64,000 nt of DNA from Aureimonas phyllosphaerae. Its GTDB lineage: Bacteria; Pseudomonadota; Alphaproteobacteria; Rhizobiales; Rhizobiaceae. Below the pieces are notes generated by a model that had not been told where the DNA came from, searched no databases, and saw nothing but the letters and a program-made list of their open reading frames with translations. A program made the position numbers and the translations under genes. Location: the NCBI RefSeq assembly GCF_900113065.1, contig NZ_FOOA01000012.1, forward strand, positions 1-64,000, in the 5' to 3' direction. Positions 18,710-27,273 of this stretch are shown here, piece after piece. Positions within the stretch are counted from its first letter, which is position 1. Each line of letters begins with the position of its first letter.

Positions 18710-19385
18710 CACACGCCTCCACTTCGAAGTCGGCACATTCACCCGCGCGGGACCGGAGGAGTTCGAGAAGCCAGCGTGACCGGCCGACGCCAGGAACGGG
18801 CAATGGCCGCGACGGCAAGACGGAGACGCGCCAGCGGGTCACGGACGCGGTCGGCTGGCCGAAGTCGGCGGCCTCGGCTTGGCGCCGCCATCGGCGCACC
18901 GCCAGTGCCAGCGTGCCCGACCCCTCGGCGGCGAGCTGGAGCCGGCGCGACGCCGTCATGGAGAGCTTGGCGACCTCGGCGACGACCGCGCCGAGCCCGC
19001 CATGGCGGAGACCGTCCTCAAAGCACGCGAGGAGCATCCTCTCGTCCCCGGCCTCGACGAAGATCACCCGGCCAGGTGCGAGGCCGGCTTGGGCGATCGC
19101 GGGAGCGAAGAGATCTTGCCGCGTGACGCACCAGAGAACCTTACCCTTCGTGCGAGCGGCAACGCCGGCCGTGAAGAGCGCAGCGGCAGCACCATCGACA
19201 GCACCGTTTCCGCCGCCGGCGACCTCATGCAAGGCACCGAGCGCGAGGCCGCCGCCCGGCAAGCGCCCGTCGATCTCCGGCACTCCAAACGGCAAAGCCT
19301 TGCGAACCCGCGCGTCCCTGCCCTCGAGACGCTGGACGCGCTCGCGCAGGTCGGCCAGGACGGAGGTGTGGGGCATGCGGGGCAT
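18624..19385 (-). CDS. imuA: SOS mutagenesis protein ImuA
   Basis: RecA/SulA-like accessory protein of the mutasome, 253 residues. It opens with a short helix (LADLRERVQRLEGRDAR), then the family core LPFGVPEIDGRLPGGGLALGALHEVAGG, the pseudo-Walker region VLWCVTRQDLFAPAIAQAGL, and the conserved tail RSRWLLELLRSRAGECADF...[13 protein letters not shown]. ImuA-family proteins are needed for the mutasome with ImuB and DnaE2. A LexA box lies 49 nt upstream of the start. M4 (19376) is an alternative start. Confidence 0.93.
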   Translation of the reverse strand: MPRMPHTSVLADLRERVQRLEGRDARVRKALPFGVPEIDGRLPGGGLALGALHEVAGGGNGAVDGAAAALFTAGVAARTKGKVLWCVTRQDLFAPAIAQAGLAPGRVIFVEAGDERMLLACFEDGLRHGGLGAVVAEVAKLSMTASRRLQLAAEGSGTLALAVRRWRRQAEAADFGQPTASVTRWRVSVLPSRPLPVPGVGRSRWLLELLRSRAGECADFEVEACDAQGRLALPSTLADRSAAPQVAGRRAAG

Positions 19386-19433
19386 CTGTTTGGACGGGAC
19401 CGGATTCCTAAGGGCGACTCAGCCGGAGAATAT

Positions 19434-19448
19434 GTTCCCGTTCTGTTC
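19434..19448 (-). promoter_or_regulatory. LexA (SOS) box upstream of imuA
   Basis: GTTC-CCGTTCT-GTTC on the plus strand, equal to GAAC-N7-GAAC on the gene strand. This is an exact match to the direct-repeat LexA operator of Alphaproteobacteria. It lies 49 nt upstream of imuA, close to the expected promoter, and explains SOS control of the imuA-imuB-dnaE2 operon. Confidence 0.9.
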
Positions 19449-19660
19449 CGAGGCTAGCCCGGGAGTCAATGAACCGCCCGACTGTCCACCGAAGCGCGAG
19501 CGCCCTGTGGACAACTTAGCGGGGGGCGTATTCGCAGCCGACGAATCCCCGGGGCTCGGAGACCACCCCCTGACGCTCACATCACGGGTCGGAGAGGATG
19601 CTGGCGGTGTCGGCACCGCGCCCAAGGTAAGCGGGACGCATCGCGAAAGGCATCCACCCC

Positions 19661-20683
19661 ATGATCCGCTGGTCCCTCCCCGCCGCCTTGCTCGGCGCCC
19701 TTCTGCCTTTGGCGGCCTCGGCACAAACGAGCGCCCCGCACCCTGTCTACGGTCCGCGGCTGGAAGGCTTCGAGTACCCGCATCCCGTCGCCATGCGCAC
19801 GGTCCGGTCCCAGGGGCAGGATCTCGAAATGGCCTACATGGACGTCGCCCCCGTCGGCGAGGCGAACGGTCGGGCGGTGGTGCTTCTCCACGGCAAGAAC
19901 TTCTGCGGCGCGACCTGGGAGCGGACCATCGCGGTTCTGACGGAGACCGGGTACCGCGTCCTCGCGCCCGACCAGATCGGCTTCTGCAAGTCGTCGAAGC
20001 CCGCAGGTTACCAGTTCAGCTTCCCCGACCTCGCCACCCATACGAACGACCTCGTCGCCGAACTAGGCATCGAGAAGCCTGTCGTCGTCGGGCACTCCAT
20101 GGGCGGCATGCTGGCGGCACGCTACGCGCTGATGTTCCCGGACGACGTCGGACAGCTCGTGCTGGTGAACCCGATCGGCCTCGAGGACTGGCAGGCGAAG
20201 GGCGTGCCGTACCAGACGCTGGACGACGCCTACGAGGGCGAACTGAAGACGAGCTTCGACAGCATCAAGGCCTATCAGCAGCGCATCTACTACAACGGCG
20301 CCTGGAAGCCGGACTACGACCGCTGGGTCGAGATGCTGGCCGGGATGTACGCAGGTGACGGCCGGGCGATCGTCGCCCGCAACCAGGCGCAGACCTCGGA
20401 CATGGTGTTCACCCAGCCAGTGGTGCACGAGTTCGCGCGCATTGCCGTTCCCACCGTCCTGATGATCGGCGGGCTCGACCGGACCGCCCCCGGCGGCAAC
20501 CGGGCGAGCAAGGACATTGCCGAAACCTTGGGCCAGTATCCCGCGCTCGGCCGGCAGGCGGCGGAGGCGATCCCTGACGCCGCGCTGGTCGAGTTCCCCG
20601 AGCTCGGGCACTCGCCACAGGTCGAGGCACCGGAGCCATTCCAAGCAAAACTGCTGGAGGTGCTAGGGTCGGGCAGAGAGTGA
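19661..20683 (+). CDS. Exported alpha/beta hydrolase
   Basis: Alpha/beta-hydrolase of 340 residues with a Sec signal (MIRWSLPAALLGALLPLAASAQ), so it is probably periplasmic. The oxyanion-hole region is AVVLLHGKNFCGATWE, the nucleophile elbow VVVGHSMGGMLAARYA (Ser in GHSMG), the acid probably in LMIGGLDRTAPG, and the catalytic His in LVEFPELGHSPQVE. The family includes esterases, dehalogenases and epoxide hydrolases; the residues do not decide which. It is divergent from imuA across a 275-nt gap and appears to be a single-gene unit. Confidence 0.9.
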   Translation: MIRWSLPAALLGALLPLAASAQTSAPHPVYGPRLEGFEYPHPVAMRTVRSQGQDLEMAYMDVAPVGEANGRAVVLLHGKNFCGATWERTIAVLTETGYRVLAPDQIGFCKSSKPAGYQFSFPDLATHTNDLVAELGIEKPVVVGHSMGGMLAARYALMFPDDVGQLVLVNPIGLEDWQAKGVPYQTLDDAYEGELKTSFDSIKAYQQRIYYNGAWKPDYDRWVEMLAGMYAGDGRAIVARNQAQTSDMVFTQPVVHEFARIAVPTVLMIGGLDRTAPGGNRASKDIAETLGQYPALGRQAAEAIPDAALVEFPELGHSPQVEAPEPFQAKLLEVLGSGRE

Positions 20684-20723
20684 TGCAGGTTGCGGCGTTC
20701 GCAGTTTGCTACCGGAGAGGCCA

Positions 20724-20968
20724 ATGCCCGAGAAGCTCCTGTTCATCGTCCAGCAGTTCGAGCGCATGGGCAAGCGCCTCGTCGCCGGACGGCTGATGGA
20801 GTTCAAGACGGCCACGGAAGCACAAAGGCGGGCCGAGCGAGATGTCGCGCGCACCGCCGGTGTCGTCGCGCTCCAGCAGACGGTTGACACCGACACCGGG
20901 GAGTCGTCGAGGGCCCGGTCGTGCTGGTCCGTTACGGTGAACTGCCTGCCGAGTTCGACAATGGCTAG
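20724..20968 (+). pseudogene. Conserved small protein with 1-nt frameshift
   Basis: Small conserved alphaproteobacterial protein of unknown function, about 81 codons. It starts MPEKLLFIVQQFERMGKR, with GGAGAGG just upstream, and runs through EAQRRAERD, AGVVALQQTVDTDTGE in frame 1. From about 20904 the coherent continuation VVEGPVVLVRYGELPAEFDNG is in the -1 frame and ends at TAG 20966-20968. Restoring one base after GAG (20901-20903) would join the two. Without the repair the first frame runs on to 21038 with unlikely sequence. Nonsense decay or assembly error are both possible. Confidence 0.7.
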
Positions 20969-21161
20969 CGGCGGGTTTCGACCCACCGTCACTGATAGGA
21001 ACGCTTCCGCCTTCGCCCCAAACGTGCCGTTCGTTTGAGTCCCGCCGAACCGCAAGACCGGGGCGAATCCCACTGTTGCCGTGCGACCAAAAACGTGGCT
21101 ATTGAGATACACTTGCGCTGCTTCGCGCAGCAACTGCCTACTGCATTTTATACAGGAAAAA

Positions 21162-21837
21162 ATGGCGACATTGCGGGATCTTGAACTATTCGATCATCAA
21201 CGCGAAGATGCTGTCGCGATACTCGTCGGACCAAATGGTTCTGGAAAAAGCACGTTCCTAAGGTCTCTGGCAGAGTCCTACCGCCACGAGAACGTTGTTG
21301 CTGTGTCGAACACACCGCATGATCGGTTCGCACGAATGCGAGGTATTCGACGTATCTCGGTCGGCCGATCCGATCATAAGCCGCCAAATCTTGTAAAGCG
21401 CGCGGTTGCACGCTCGCTAGATGTGGACGATTCCTCCTTCCACCAGATCAGCGCGATCATGGATTATTGCGGCTATGCCCCGCGCTTCGGGTTCCGGATC
21501 GAGAAGGCCAGACATTACGGATCAACTTTCGACGACCTAAAGTGGAAGTTGGAAAGCGCCCGAGACGGCGGCGCCGATGAAAATACAGGATGGGGAAGCG
21601 AACTGGAGTACAACGAGGAACTGCCTCTTGCGCTCACATTTCTTAGGCGTCACGATCCTAGCGAACTAGTTTGGATCGACGCTTCCAGTTCCGCGCTTGA
21701 GTTCAGCGTAGCACGCGAGTTTGTCGCCGTGCTGCGCTGCGAAGCAATTCTCTGTCGCCTCAAGGTTATTAACGATCTCGGGGTCATGCTCAACCGCAAT
21801 GATCCCGGGGACACAGTGATCGAGATGCATCTGGCTA
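21162..21837 (+). pseudogene. N-terminal fragment of an AAA/ABC-type ATPase, cut by an IS
   Basis: About 225 residues of a nucleotide-binding protein. The Walker A motif is ILVGPNGSGKSTFLRSLAES, followed by VVAVSNTPHDRFARMRG. No Walker B or signature motif remains before the IS5-type element begins at 21838, so the protein is truncated. ATG 21162 is preferred (AGGA upstream); ATG 21081 is also open. Base composition is visibly lower in GC than in the neighbours, suggesting acquired DNA. ATPases of this kind with single Walker A start domains occur in several defence systems, but the fragment cannot be assigned. Confidence 0.6.
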
Positions 21838-22672
21838 GGGTCAGGACCCATTGATTTGAGGCGCGCGGTCTGGTTCAGGCTCTGTCTGGGGGACTGGATA
21901 TGAGCGATCTGTATTGGCTGACGGACGAGCAGATGGAGCGGTTGCGGCCGTTCTTTCCCAAGAGCCACGGCAGACCACGGGTCGACGATCAGCGGGTTTT
22001 GAGCGGCATCATCTTCGTCAATCGCAACGGCCTGCGATGGCGCGATGCGCCCAAGGACTATGGGCCCGCGAAGACGCTCTACAACCGTTGGAAGCGTTGG
22101 GGTGAAGCGGGCGTCTTTGTCCGGATAATGGAGGGGCTGGCCGCAGCCGGTGCCGATCCCAGGACCGTCATGATCGATGCGACCTACCTGAAGGCGCACC
22201 GCACGGCCTCGAGCCTTGCGGTCAAAAAGGGGGCCTTGGCCGCCTGATCGGTCGCACAAAGGGCGGCATGAACACCAAGCTTCATGCCGTGGCTGATGCG
22301 AACGGTCGTCCGCTGAGCTTCTTCCTGACCGCTGGGCCGGTCAGTGACTATACCGGCGCGGCAGCCTTGCTTGACGATCTGCAAGGCGCAGTGGCTGCTC
22401 GGTGACCGCGGCTACGATGCCGACTGGTTCCGGGACGCCTTGCAAGCAAAGGGCATCAAGCCCTGCATCCCTGGGCGAAGGTCTCGCAACGCGCCCGTCA
22501 AACACGACAAGCGCCGCTACAGACGCCGCAACCGCATTGAGATCATGTTCGGCCGCCTCAAGGACTGGCGCCGTGTCGCGACCCGCTACGACCGCTGTCC
22601 AACCGTCTTCTTCTCCGCCATCGCACTGGCTGCCACCGTTCTCTTCTGGCTCTGAGCTATGAGTCCTGACCC
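21838..22672 (+). mobile_element. IS5-family element, IS427-like group (835 bp)
   Basis: Insertion sequence bounded by inverted repeats GGGTCAGGAC (21838-21847) and GTCCTGACCC (22663-22672). Similarity extends a few bases inward. It is flanked on both sides by TA (21836-21837 and 22673-22674), as expected for a TA target duplication. Size and transposase type fit the IS427 group of IS5. It cuts the ATPase gene on its left and abuts the 3' end of the PPOX-family gene on its right. Confidence 0.88.
21900..22655 (+). pseudogene. IS5-family DDE transposase, orfA/orfB with an extra frameshift
   Basis: DDE transposase spread over three reading segments. Segment 1 (21900-22247) runs from MSDLYWLTDEQMERLRPFF to the first catalytic Asp in MIDATYLKAHRT. 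A -1 slip at A5G5 (22224-22233) continues GRLIGRTKGGMNTKLHAV, which may be programmed as in other IS427-group elements. Near 22380-22384 a second shift returns to the first frame, giving QWLLGDRGYDADWFRD (second Asp) and RIEIMFGRLKDWRRVATRYD (Glu). The second shift is not expected, so this copy is probably inactive or the assembly has an error here. Confidence 0.82.
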
Positions 22673-22674
22673 TA

Positions 22675-23295
22675 ATGGTCGACGGGGCTGTTCCTTGGCG
22701 CAAGATGGCGTTCTCGGCCTCGAGCGCCGCTATACGCTCGCGCATTGGCTGGACCGCCTCGGCAATCCCCGCTTCCGTGAAGCGGGGGATGATGTGCTGC
22801 GGGCAGTTCCAGTCGAAGGCCGCGAGCCGCACGCGGACGATCCGCTCGATCCGCGCCCGGTAGGAGGGAACAGTGACCTGTTCCAAAAGCTGCGGATCCG
22901 CCTCGGGGGCGACGATCTCGACATGCCCATAGATCTTTAGCCGCGCCCGGCGGGCGTAATCCATCAGGAACAGGCAGGCGCGGTCGTCCGCGTTGAAGTT
23001 CCCGAGGCTGATATACTGCCGGTTGCCGCTGTAGTCGGCGAAGGAGAGCGAGGTGTCGTCGGCGACCTTGAGGAAGCCGCGCGGGCCGCCGCGATGTTGG
23101 ACATACGGCCACCCCGTCTCGGAAGCGCTCGCGATGTAGAAGTTGTCGCGCGCGGCGATGAAGTCGGCTTCGTTCGCGGTGAAGCGATCGAAGCCGCGCA
23201 CCCTTGAAGGCCAGCCAGTGCTGCTCGACGCCCATCTCGGCCTGTGCGGCCCGAACGCTCGGCGTCGCGGCAATGTCCATGAAGCCGTAGGGCAT
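22675..23295 (-). pseudogene. Pyridoxamine 5'-phosphate oxidase-family protein, frameshifted and cut at its 3' end
   Basis: FMN-binding split-barrel (PPOX family) protein of about 205 codons. The N-terminus MPYGFMDIAATPSVRAAQ..HWLAFKG is in one frame; from about 23205 the rest (GFDRFTANEADFIAARDNFY, GWPYVQHRGGPRGFLKV, QYISLGNFNADDRACLF, FDWNCPQHIIPRFTEAGI) is in another, as if one base were inserted. The coiled C-terminal end (RERIAALEAENAILRQG) runs into the IS at 22672. Both lesions would inactivate it. Such proteins are often flavin reductase-like stress proteins. It is divergent from the LysR gene at 23414, its likely former regulator. Confidence 0.8.
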
Positions 23296-23413
23296 GAAGA
23301 CCATCCTCGCTGCGCAGGCCGCTCGGGCTCGCCGACCCGAAAGATGCGTTTTTTCATCCGGTGGCTGAATACGGCATGATCGCAAAGCACCTTGCCACTT
23401 TTCGGAAGGACGA

Positions 23414-24365
23414 ATGGATCGCCTGGAAGCCATGTCCCTTCTGCGGGAGGCGGTGGACCGCGGCAGCCTGTCGGCCGCCGGTCGCGCCCTGCGCATGCCC
23501 GTGCCGACGCTGAGCCGGAAGATCTCGGATCTCGAGGCGAGGATCGGAACCCGGCTTCTCGTGAGAACCACCCGCAGCCTCGCGCTGACCGATGCGGGCA
23601 TCGCCTATCTCGCCGCGGCCCGGCGCATCCTCCACGATGTCGAGACCGCGGAGCGCGAAGCGGCCGGCGAATATGCCGAACCGAAGGGCCAGCTCGTGAT
23701 GACCGCGCCGATCCAGTTCGGGCGGCTCCATGTCCTGCCGACGGTCGCCGACTTCCTTACGGCGTTCCCCGAGATCAGCGTCCGACTGCTCCTCAACGAT
23801 CGCAACGTCCATCTGGTCGAGGACGAGGTCGATATGGCGGTGCGGATCGGGCCGCTGGCGGACAGTTCGATGGTGGCGACGAAGGTCGGCACGATGCGCG
23901 TCGTCGCCGCCGCGAGCCCCTCCTTCCTCGACAGGTACGGCGCCCCGGCGACACCGGACGACCTGCGCGATCGGCCCGTCGTCGCGGTGGAGGGCCCGAT
24001 GGTGGAAACCAGTTGGCGGTTCGCCGCCACGGCGCGCACGGCCGATCGACATCCCGCTGCGGCCGCGCCTCGCGGTGACCACCACCGAGGCGGCGGTCGA
24101 TGCGGCGGTTCTCGGCACCGGGATCATCCGCCTCCTGCACTATCAGGTGAGCGAGGCGGTCGAGACCGGCCGCTTAAGGCTCGTCCTTGAGGACGCCGAA
24201 CCGGAGCCCGTGCCCGTCCATCTCGTGCATGCGACCCGCGGGCAGATGCCGCTGAAACTGCGCCGCTTCCTTGATTTCGCCGCCGAACGCCTTCGCGCCA
24301 GGCTCCACGAGTTACCCCGAAATCCGAGCTCCCGCGCTACGGGCCCGGGCCTCAATAAAGGGTAA
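23414..24365 (+). pseudogene. LysR-family regulator with a frameshift in the effector domain
   Basis: LysR-type regulator of about 316 codons. The wHTH is intact: MDRLEAMSLLREAVDRGSLS, AAGRALRMPVPTLSRKISDLEARIG. The effector domain reads QLVMTAPIQFGRLHVLPTVA up to PMVETSWRFAATAR; then the frame changes between about 24026 and 24047. The rest (RPIDIPLRPRLAVTTTEAAV, LGTGIIRLLHYQVSEAVETG, LKLRRFLDFAAERLRARL) is in the +1 frame. It ends 14 nt inside the convergent dctM. It faces away from the broken PPOX gene. A frameshift in the sequence data is possible. Confidence 0.8.
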
Positions 24366-25611
24366 GCGCCGGGACGTAGCTGACGGCGAGCAGCAGGAGC
24401 ATGGCCATGGCGAAGAACGGCCAGAGCTCCCGCGTCGTCGCGCCCAGCGACGTCTTGGCGATCGACGACGAGATGAACAGCGTCGTGCCGATCGGCGGCG
24501 TGTAGAGGCCGATGCCGAGGTTGATCACCATGATCAGGCCGAGTTGCACAGGATCGAGCCCGATCGTGGCGGCCAGCGGCACGAAGATCGGCCCGAGCAG
24601 CAGGATCGACGGCGGCAGGTCCAGCGGCATGCCGACGATCAGCATCAGGACGTTCATCATCAGGATGACGAGGATCGGGTTGGACACGTTGGCCGACACC
24701 CAGGCCGCGAAGGTCTGCGGCACCTGGTCGAAGGTCAGGATCCAACCGACGGCCGCCGAGCCCATGATCACCAGCATCACGACGCCCGTCGCGACGCCTG
24801 CCTCCACCATGTTGTCGCAGAACCGCTTGAGCGTCAGGTCGCGATAGAAGGCGAGGCTGAGCACCAGCGAATAGACGACCGACAGGACCGCAACCTCCGT
24901 CGGCGTCGCGAAGCCGAAGCGCAGGCCGAGGATGATGAGGATGGGCAGCAGGATCGCCGGAAAGCTCTTCAGGGCGAGGCGTGCCAGCTCGCGCTTGCGG
25001 ATGCTGCTAAGGTTTACCGCGTAGCCGCGGCGCCAGGACACGAACCAGCACACGGCGATGAAGCTGACTGCCATGATGATGCCCGGCAGGATGCCGGCGA
25101 CGAAGAGGTCGGCCACCGACACGCCGCTGACCAGCGCGTAGAGGATCATCGGGATCGAGGGCGGGATCAGGACGTCGATCACCGCCGAGGTGGCGTTGTT
25201 GGCCGCGCAGAGCGGGGCCGGGTAGCCCTGACGCTTCTGCCAGGGGATCAGCACCGAGCCGAGGGCCGAGGCGTTGGCGACCGCCGAGCCCGACACGCCG
25301 CCGAACACGACGGACGAGACGACCGTGGTCGACAGGGCACCGCCCCGCCAGCGCTGCATGACGTGGCTGGCGAGTTCGAGGAGCTGATTGCCGAGCTTGC
25401 CGCCGAGCATCAGGGTGCCCGCCAGCATGAAGAAGGGCAGCGCCAGCATCGGAAAGGACTGGGTCTGGTCGTAGACCTGCTGGGCGACGATCGAGAGCGG
25501 CAGGAAGCCGTGCGACAGGATCGCGACGCCCGCCGCGATGATCAGCCCGTAGCCGACGGGGATGGCGAGCAACATCGTGACGAGGAAGACGCCGATCATG
25601 ATGAGGGTCAT
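24352..25611 (-). CDS. dctM: TRAP transporter large permease subunit DctM
   Basis: Large membrane subunit (419 residues, about 12 spans) of a tripartite ATP-independent periplasmic transporter. Family stretches are FPMLALPFFMLAGTLMLGGK, GVSGSAVANASALGSVLIP, SAVIDVLIPPSIPMILYALV and TPPIGTTLFISSSIAKTSL. It uses the ion gradient to import a substrate delivered by DctP. Its ATG overlaps the dctQ stop by 4 nt (25608-25611). Confidence 0.95.
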   Translation of the reverse strand: MTLIMIGVFLVTMLLAIPVGYGLIIAAGVAILSHGFLPLSIVAQQVYDQTQSFPMLALPFFMLAGTLMLGGKLGNQLLELASHVMQRWRGGALSTTVVSSVVFGGVSGSAVANASALGSVLIPWQKRQGYPAPLCAANNATSAVIDVLIPPSIPMILYALVSGVSVADLFVAGILPGIIMAVSFIAVCWFVSWRRGYAVNLSSIRKRELARLALKSFPAILLPILIILGLRFGFATPTEVAVLSVVYSLVLSLAFYRDLTLKRFCDNMVEAGVATGVVMLVIMGSAAVGWILTFDQVPQTFAAWVSANVSNPILVILMMNVLMLIVGMPLDLPPSILLLGPIFVPLAATIGLDPVQLGLIMVINLGIGLYTPPIGTTLFISSSIAKTSLGATTRELWPFFAMAMLLLLAVSYVPALTLY

Positions 25612-26189
25612 AGCGGCAGCTCCTCGGCGCTCGTCTGCGGGCGGGCTTCCCAGCCGAGCCGGGCGACGCGGAAGGTGGCTGTGGCGGTGACGACGGCGAC
25701 CAAAACCGCCCCGACGGAGACCACGTGGTAGCCGATGCTGTTGGGCAGGCCGAGGATGGGGCTATGCTCGACGCCGGCGATCGCGGCGACGACGCGCGCC
25801 TGCCAGGCGAGGACCAGAAAACTCGCGATGACGCACATATGGCTGAACACGAAGAGCATCGCCTTGCCGCGCGCGGCGAAGCGGTCGTAGAGCCACTCCA
25901 CCGCCATGTGCAGCCCGCCCTGCGCCGCCAGCGTGATACCGGCGACGATGAAGAACGGGAACAGCAGCGTCGGCAACTCCTGCGCGAAGCGGAAGCCACC
26001 GGACGAGAGAGCGTAGCGCGCCAACACGTTGGCTGTCATCACGGTGGTGAGCGCGACGCCCGAGCCGATCACGACGAGGCGGCAGAACAGGCCGACCGCC
26101 CTGTCGATCCCGTCGGCGACGGCGAATGCGGTGCCGGATGGGCGCGGCGGCCCACCCGGCAGGGCGCCCGGATCCGGGAGGGAGGTCAT
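25608..26189 (-). CDS. dctQ: TRAP transporter small permease subunit DctQ
   Basis: Small membrane subunit, 193 residues with four spans: LVVIGSGVALTTVMTANVLAR, ELPTLLFPFFIVAGITLAAQ, AMLFVFSHMCVIASFLVLAW, and VVSVGAVLVAVVTATATFRV. The central RYALSSGGFRFAQEL and GLHMAVEWLYDRF stretches are typical of DctQ. ATG 26189 overlaps the dctP stop, and its own stop overlaps dctM, so dctP-dctQ-dctM are translationally coupled. Confidence 0.92.
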   Translation of the reverse strand: MTSLPDPGALPGGPPRPSGTAFAVADGIDRAVGLFCRLVVIGSGVALTTVMTANVLARYALSSGGFRFAQELPTLLFPFFIVAGITLAAQGGLHMAVEWLYDRFAARGKAMLFVFSHMCVIASFLVLAWQARVVAAIAGVEHSPILGLPNSIGYHVVSVGAVLVAVVTATATFRVARLGWEARPQTSAEELPL

Positions 26190-27190
26190 CCGCGCGCCGC
26201 TTCCTCGACCTGGGACACGAAGTCCCCGAAATCCTTCTGCTTCCAGGCTTCCGCCACCGGCTTCGTCGCCTCGACGAAAGCGGCGCGGTCGACCTCGGTG
26301 ACCGTGATCGCACCGTCGGCCCGGAACTTCGCCAGCGTCTCCTCGGCGGTCTTGGCCGACAGCTCGCGCTGCATCTGGCCGGCCTCGGCAGCCGCAGCCT
26401 TGACCGCGTCGAGATCGCCGCCGATGCGGGCCATGGCGATCTGCGACATCAGGAAGGGCGTCGATTCCCACTTGTGGGCGGTCAGCGCGATGAACCTGTT
26501 GACCTCGTAGAGCTTGGAGCTCGCGATGTTGGCGAGCGGGTTCTCCTGCCCGTCCACGACGCCCTGCTGGAGCGCCACGTAGAGTTCGCCGAAGGCGATC
26601 TGCTCGGTCGAGGCGCCGAGCGCCTGGAAGATGTCGATGGTCATCGGGTCGGCGGGCGTGCGCACCTTAAGGCCCGAGACGTCGCCCGGCGCCTTCACCT
26701 CGCGCTTGGAGTTCGACAGGTGGCGGATGCCGTTGTCCCAGTAGCCGAGCGGCACGATGCCGACCGCCTGGAACTTGGCGGCCAGCGCCTCGCCGACCGG
26801 CCCGTCCAGCATGGCGATCGCCTTCGACGCGTCGGTGAACAGGAAGGGCAGGCCGAGAACCGCGATCTCCGGCACGATCGCCGAGACCGGCCCCTGGCTG
26901 TTGGCGGTGAGGTCGAGCGCGCCGGTACGCAGGCTGGTCAGCATCGCCGCGTCGGAGCCGAGCGTCTCGGAGCCCGCGACGTTGATCGTGATGCGCCCTT
27001 CGGTCTTCTCCTTCACCCGCTCCGAGAAGCGCGCCGCCGCCAGCGTGCGCGGATTGCCCGGCGCGGCTCCGTGGCCGAGCGTCAGGACTGTGGCGGCGCG
27101 CGCCCGGGTCGGGAAGCTTAGGACCGCCGGGGCGGCGAGAGCGGTGCCGAGGCCCGCCAGCATGGCGCGGCGCGTCAGTTGGATGGTCAT
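26186..27190 (-). CDS. dctP: TRAP transporter solute-binding protein DctP
   Basis: Periplasmic binding protein of 334 residues. The signal peptide has a twin-arginine-like motif (LTRRAMLAGLGTALAAPA). The family core includes LGHGAAPGNPRTLAAARFSE, SLRTGALDLTANSQGPVSAI, LPFLFTDASKAIAMLDG, the conserved Arg in LSNSKREVKAPGDVSGLKVRT, and QQGVVDGQENPL. The Arg usually binds a carboxylate, so the ligand is probably an organic acid or sugar acid. It lies downstream of an SDR gene with a stable hairpin between (27223-27254). Confidence 0.93.
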   Translation of the reverse strand: MTIQLTRRAMLAGLGTALAAPAVLSFPTRARAATVLTLGHGAAPGNPRTLAAARFSERVKEKTEGRITINVAGSETLGSDAAMLTSLRTGALDLTANSQGPVSAIVPEIAVLGLPFLFTDASKAIAMLDGPVGEALAAKFQAVGIVPLGYWDNGIRHLSNSKREVKAPGDVSGLKVRTPADPMTIDIFQALGASTEQIAFGELYVALQQGVVDGQENPLANIASSKLYEVNRFIALTAHKWESTPFLMSQIAMARIGGDLDAVKAAAAEAGQMQRELSAKTAEETLAKFRADGAITVTEVDRAAFVEATKPVAEAWKQKDFGDFVSQVEEAARG

Positions 27191-27222
27191 GGAAAGTCCT
27201 CCCGTTGTTCGTGTCGCGATCC

Positions 27223-27254
27223 GGGGCGGACGGCTCCTCTTCCGTCCGCACCCC
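27223..27254 (-). promoter_or_regulatory. Intercistronic hairpin between the SDR gene and dctP
   Basis: GGGG-CGGACGG (27223-27233) pairs with CCGTCCG-C-A-CCCC (27242-27254) around an 8-base loop, giving a GC-rich stem with one bulge. No T-run follows on the gene strand, so it is more likely an mRNA-stability or partial-attenuation element than a full terminator. Confidence 0.55.
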
Positions 27255-27273
27255 GCGGTGGATGGTCCAATGG

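Noticed and set aside
23414-24365. Programmed frameshift in the LysR gene
   Set aside because: No slippery sequence is seen at 24026-24047, and LysR regulators are not known to use frameshifting; decay or error is simpler.
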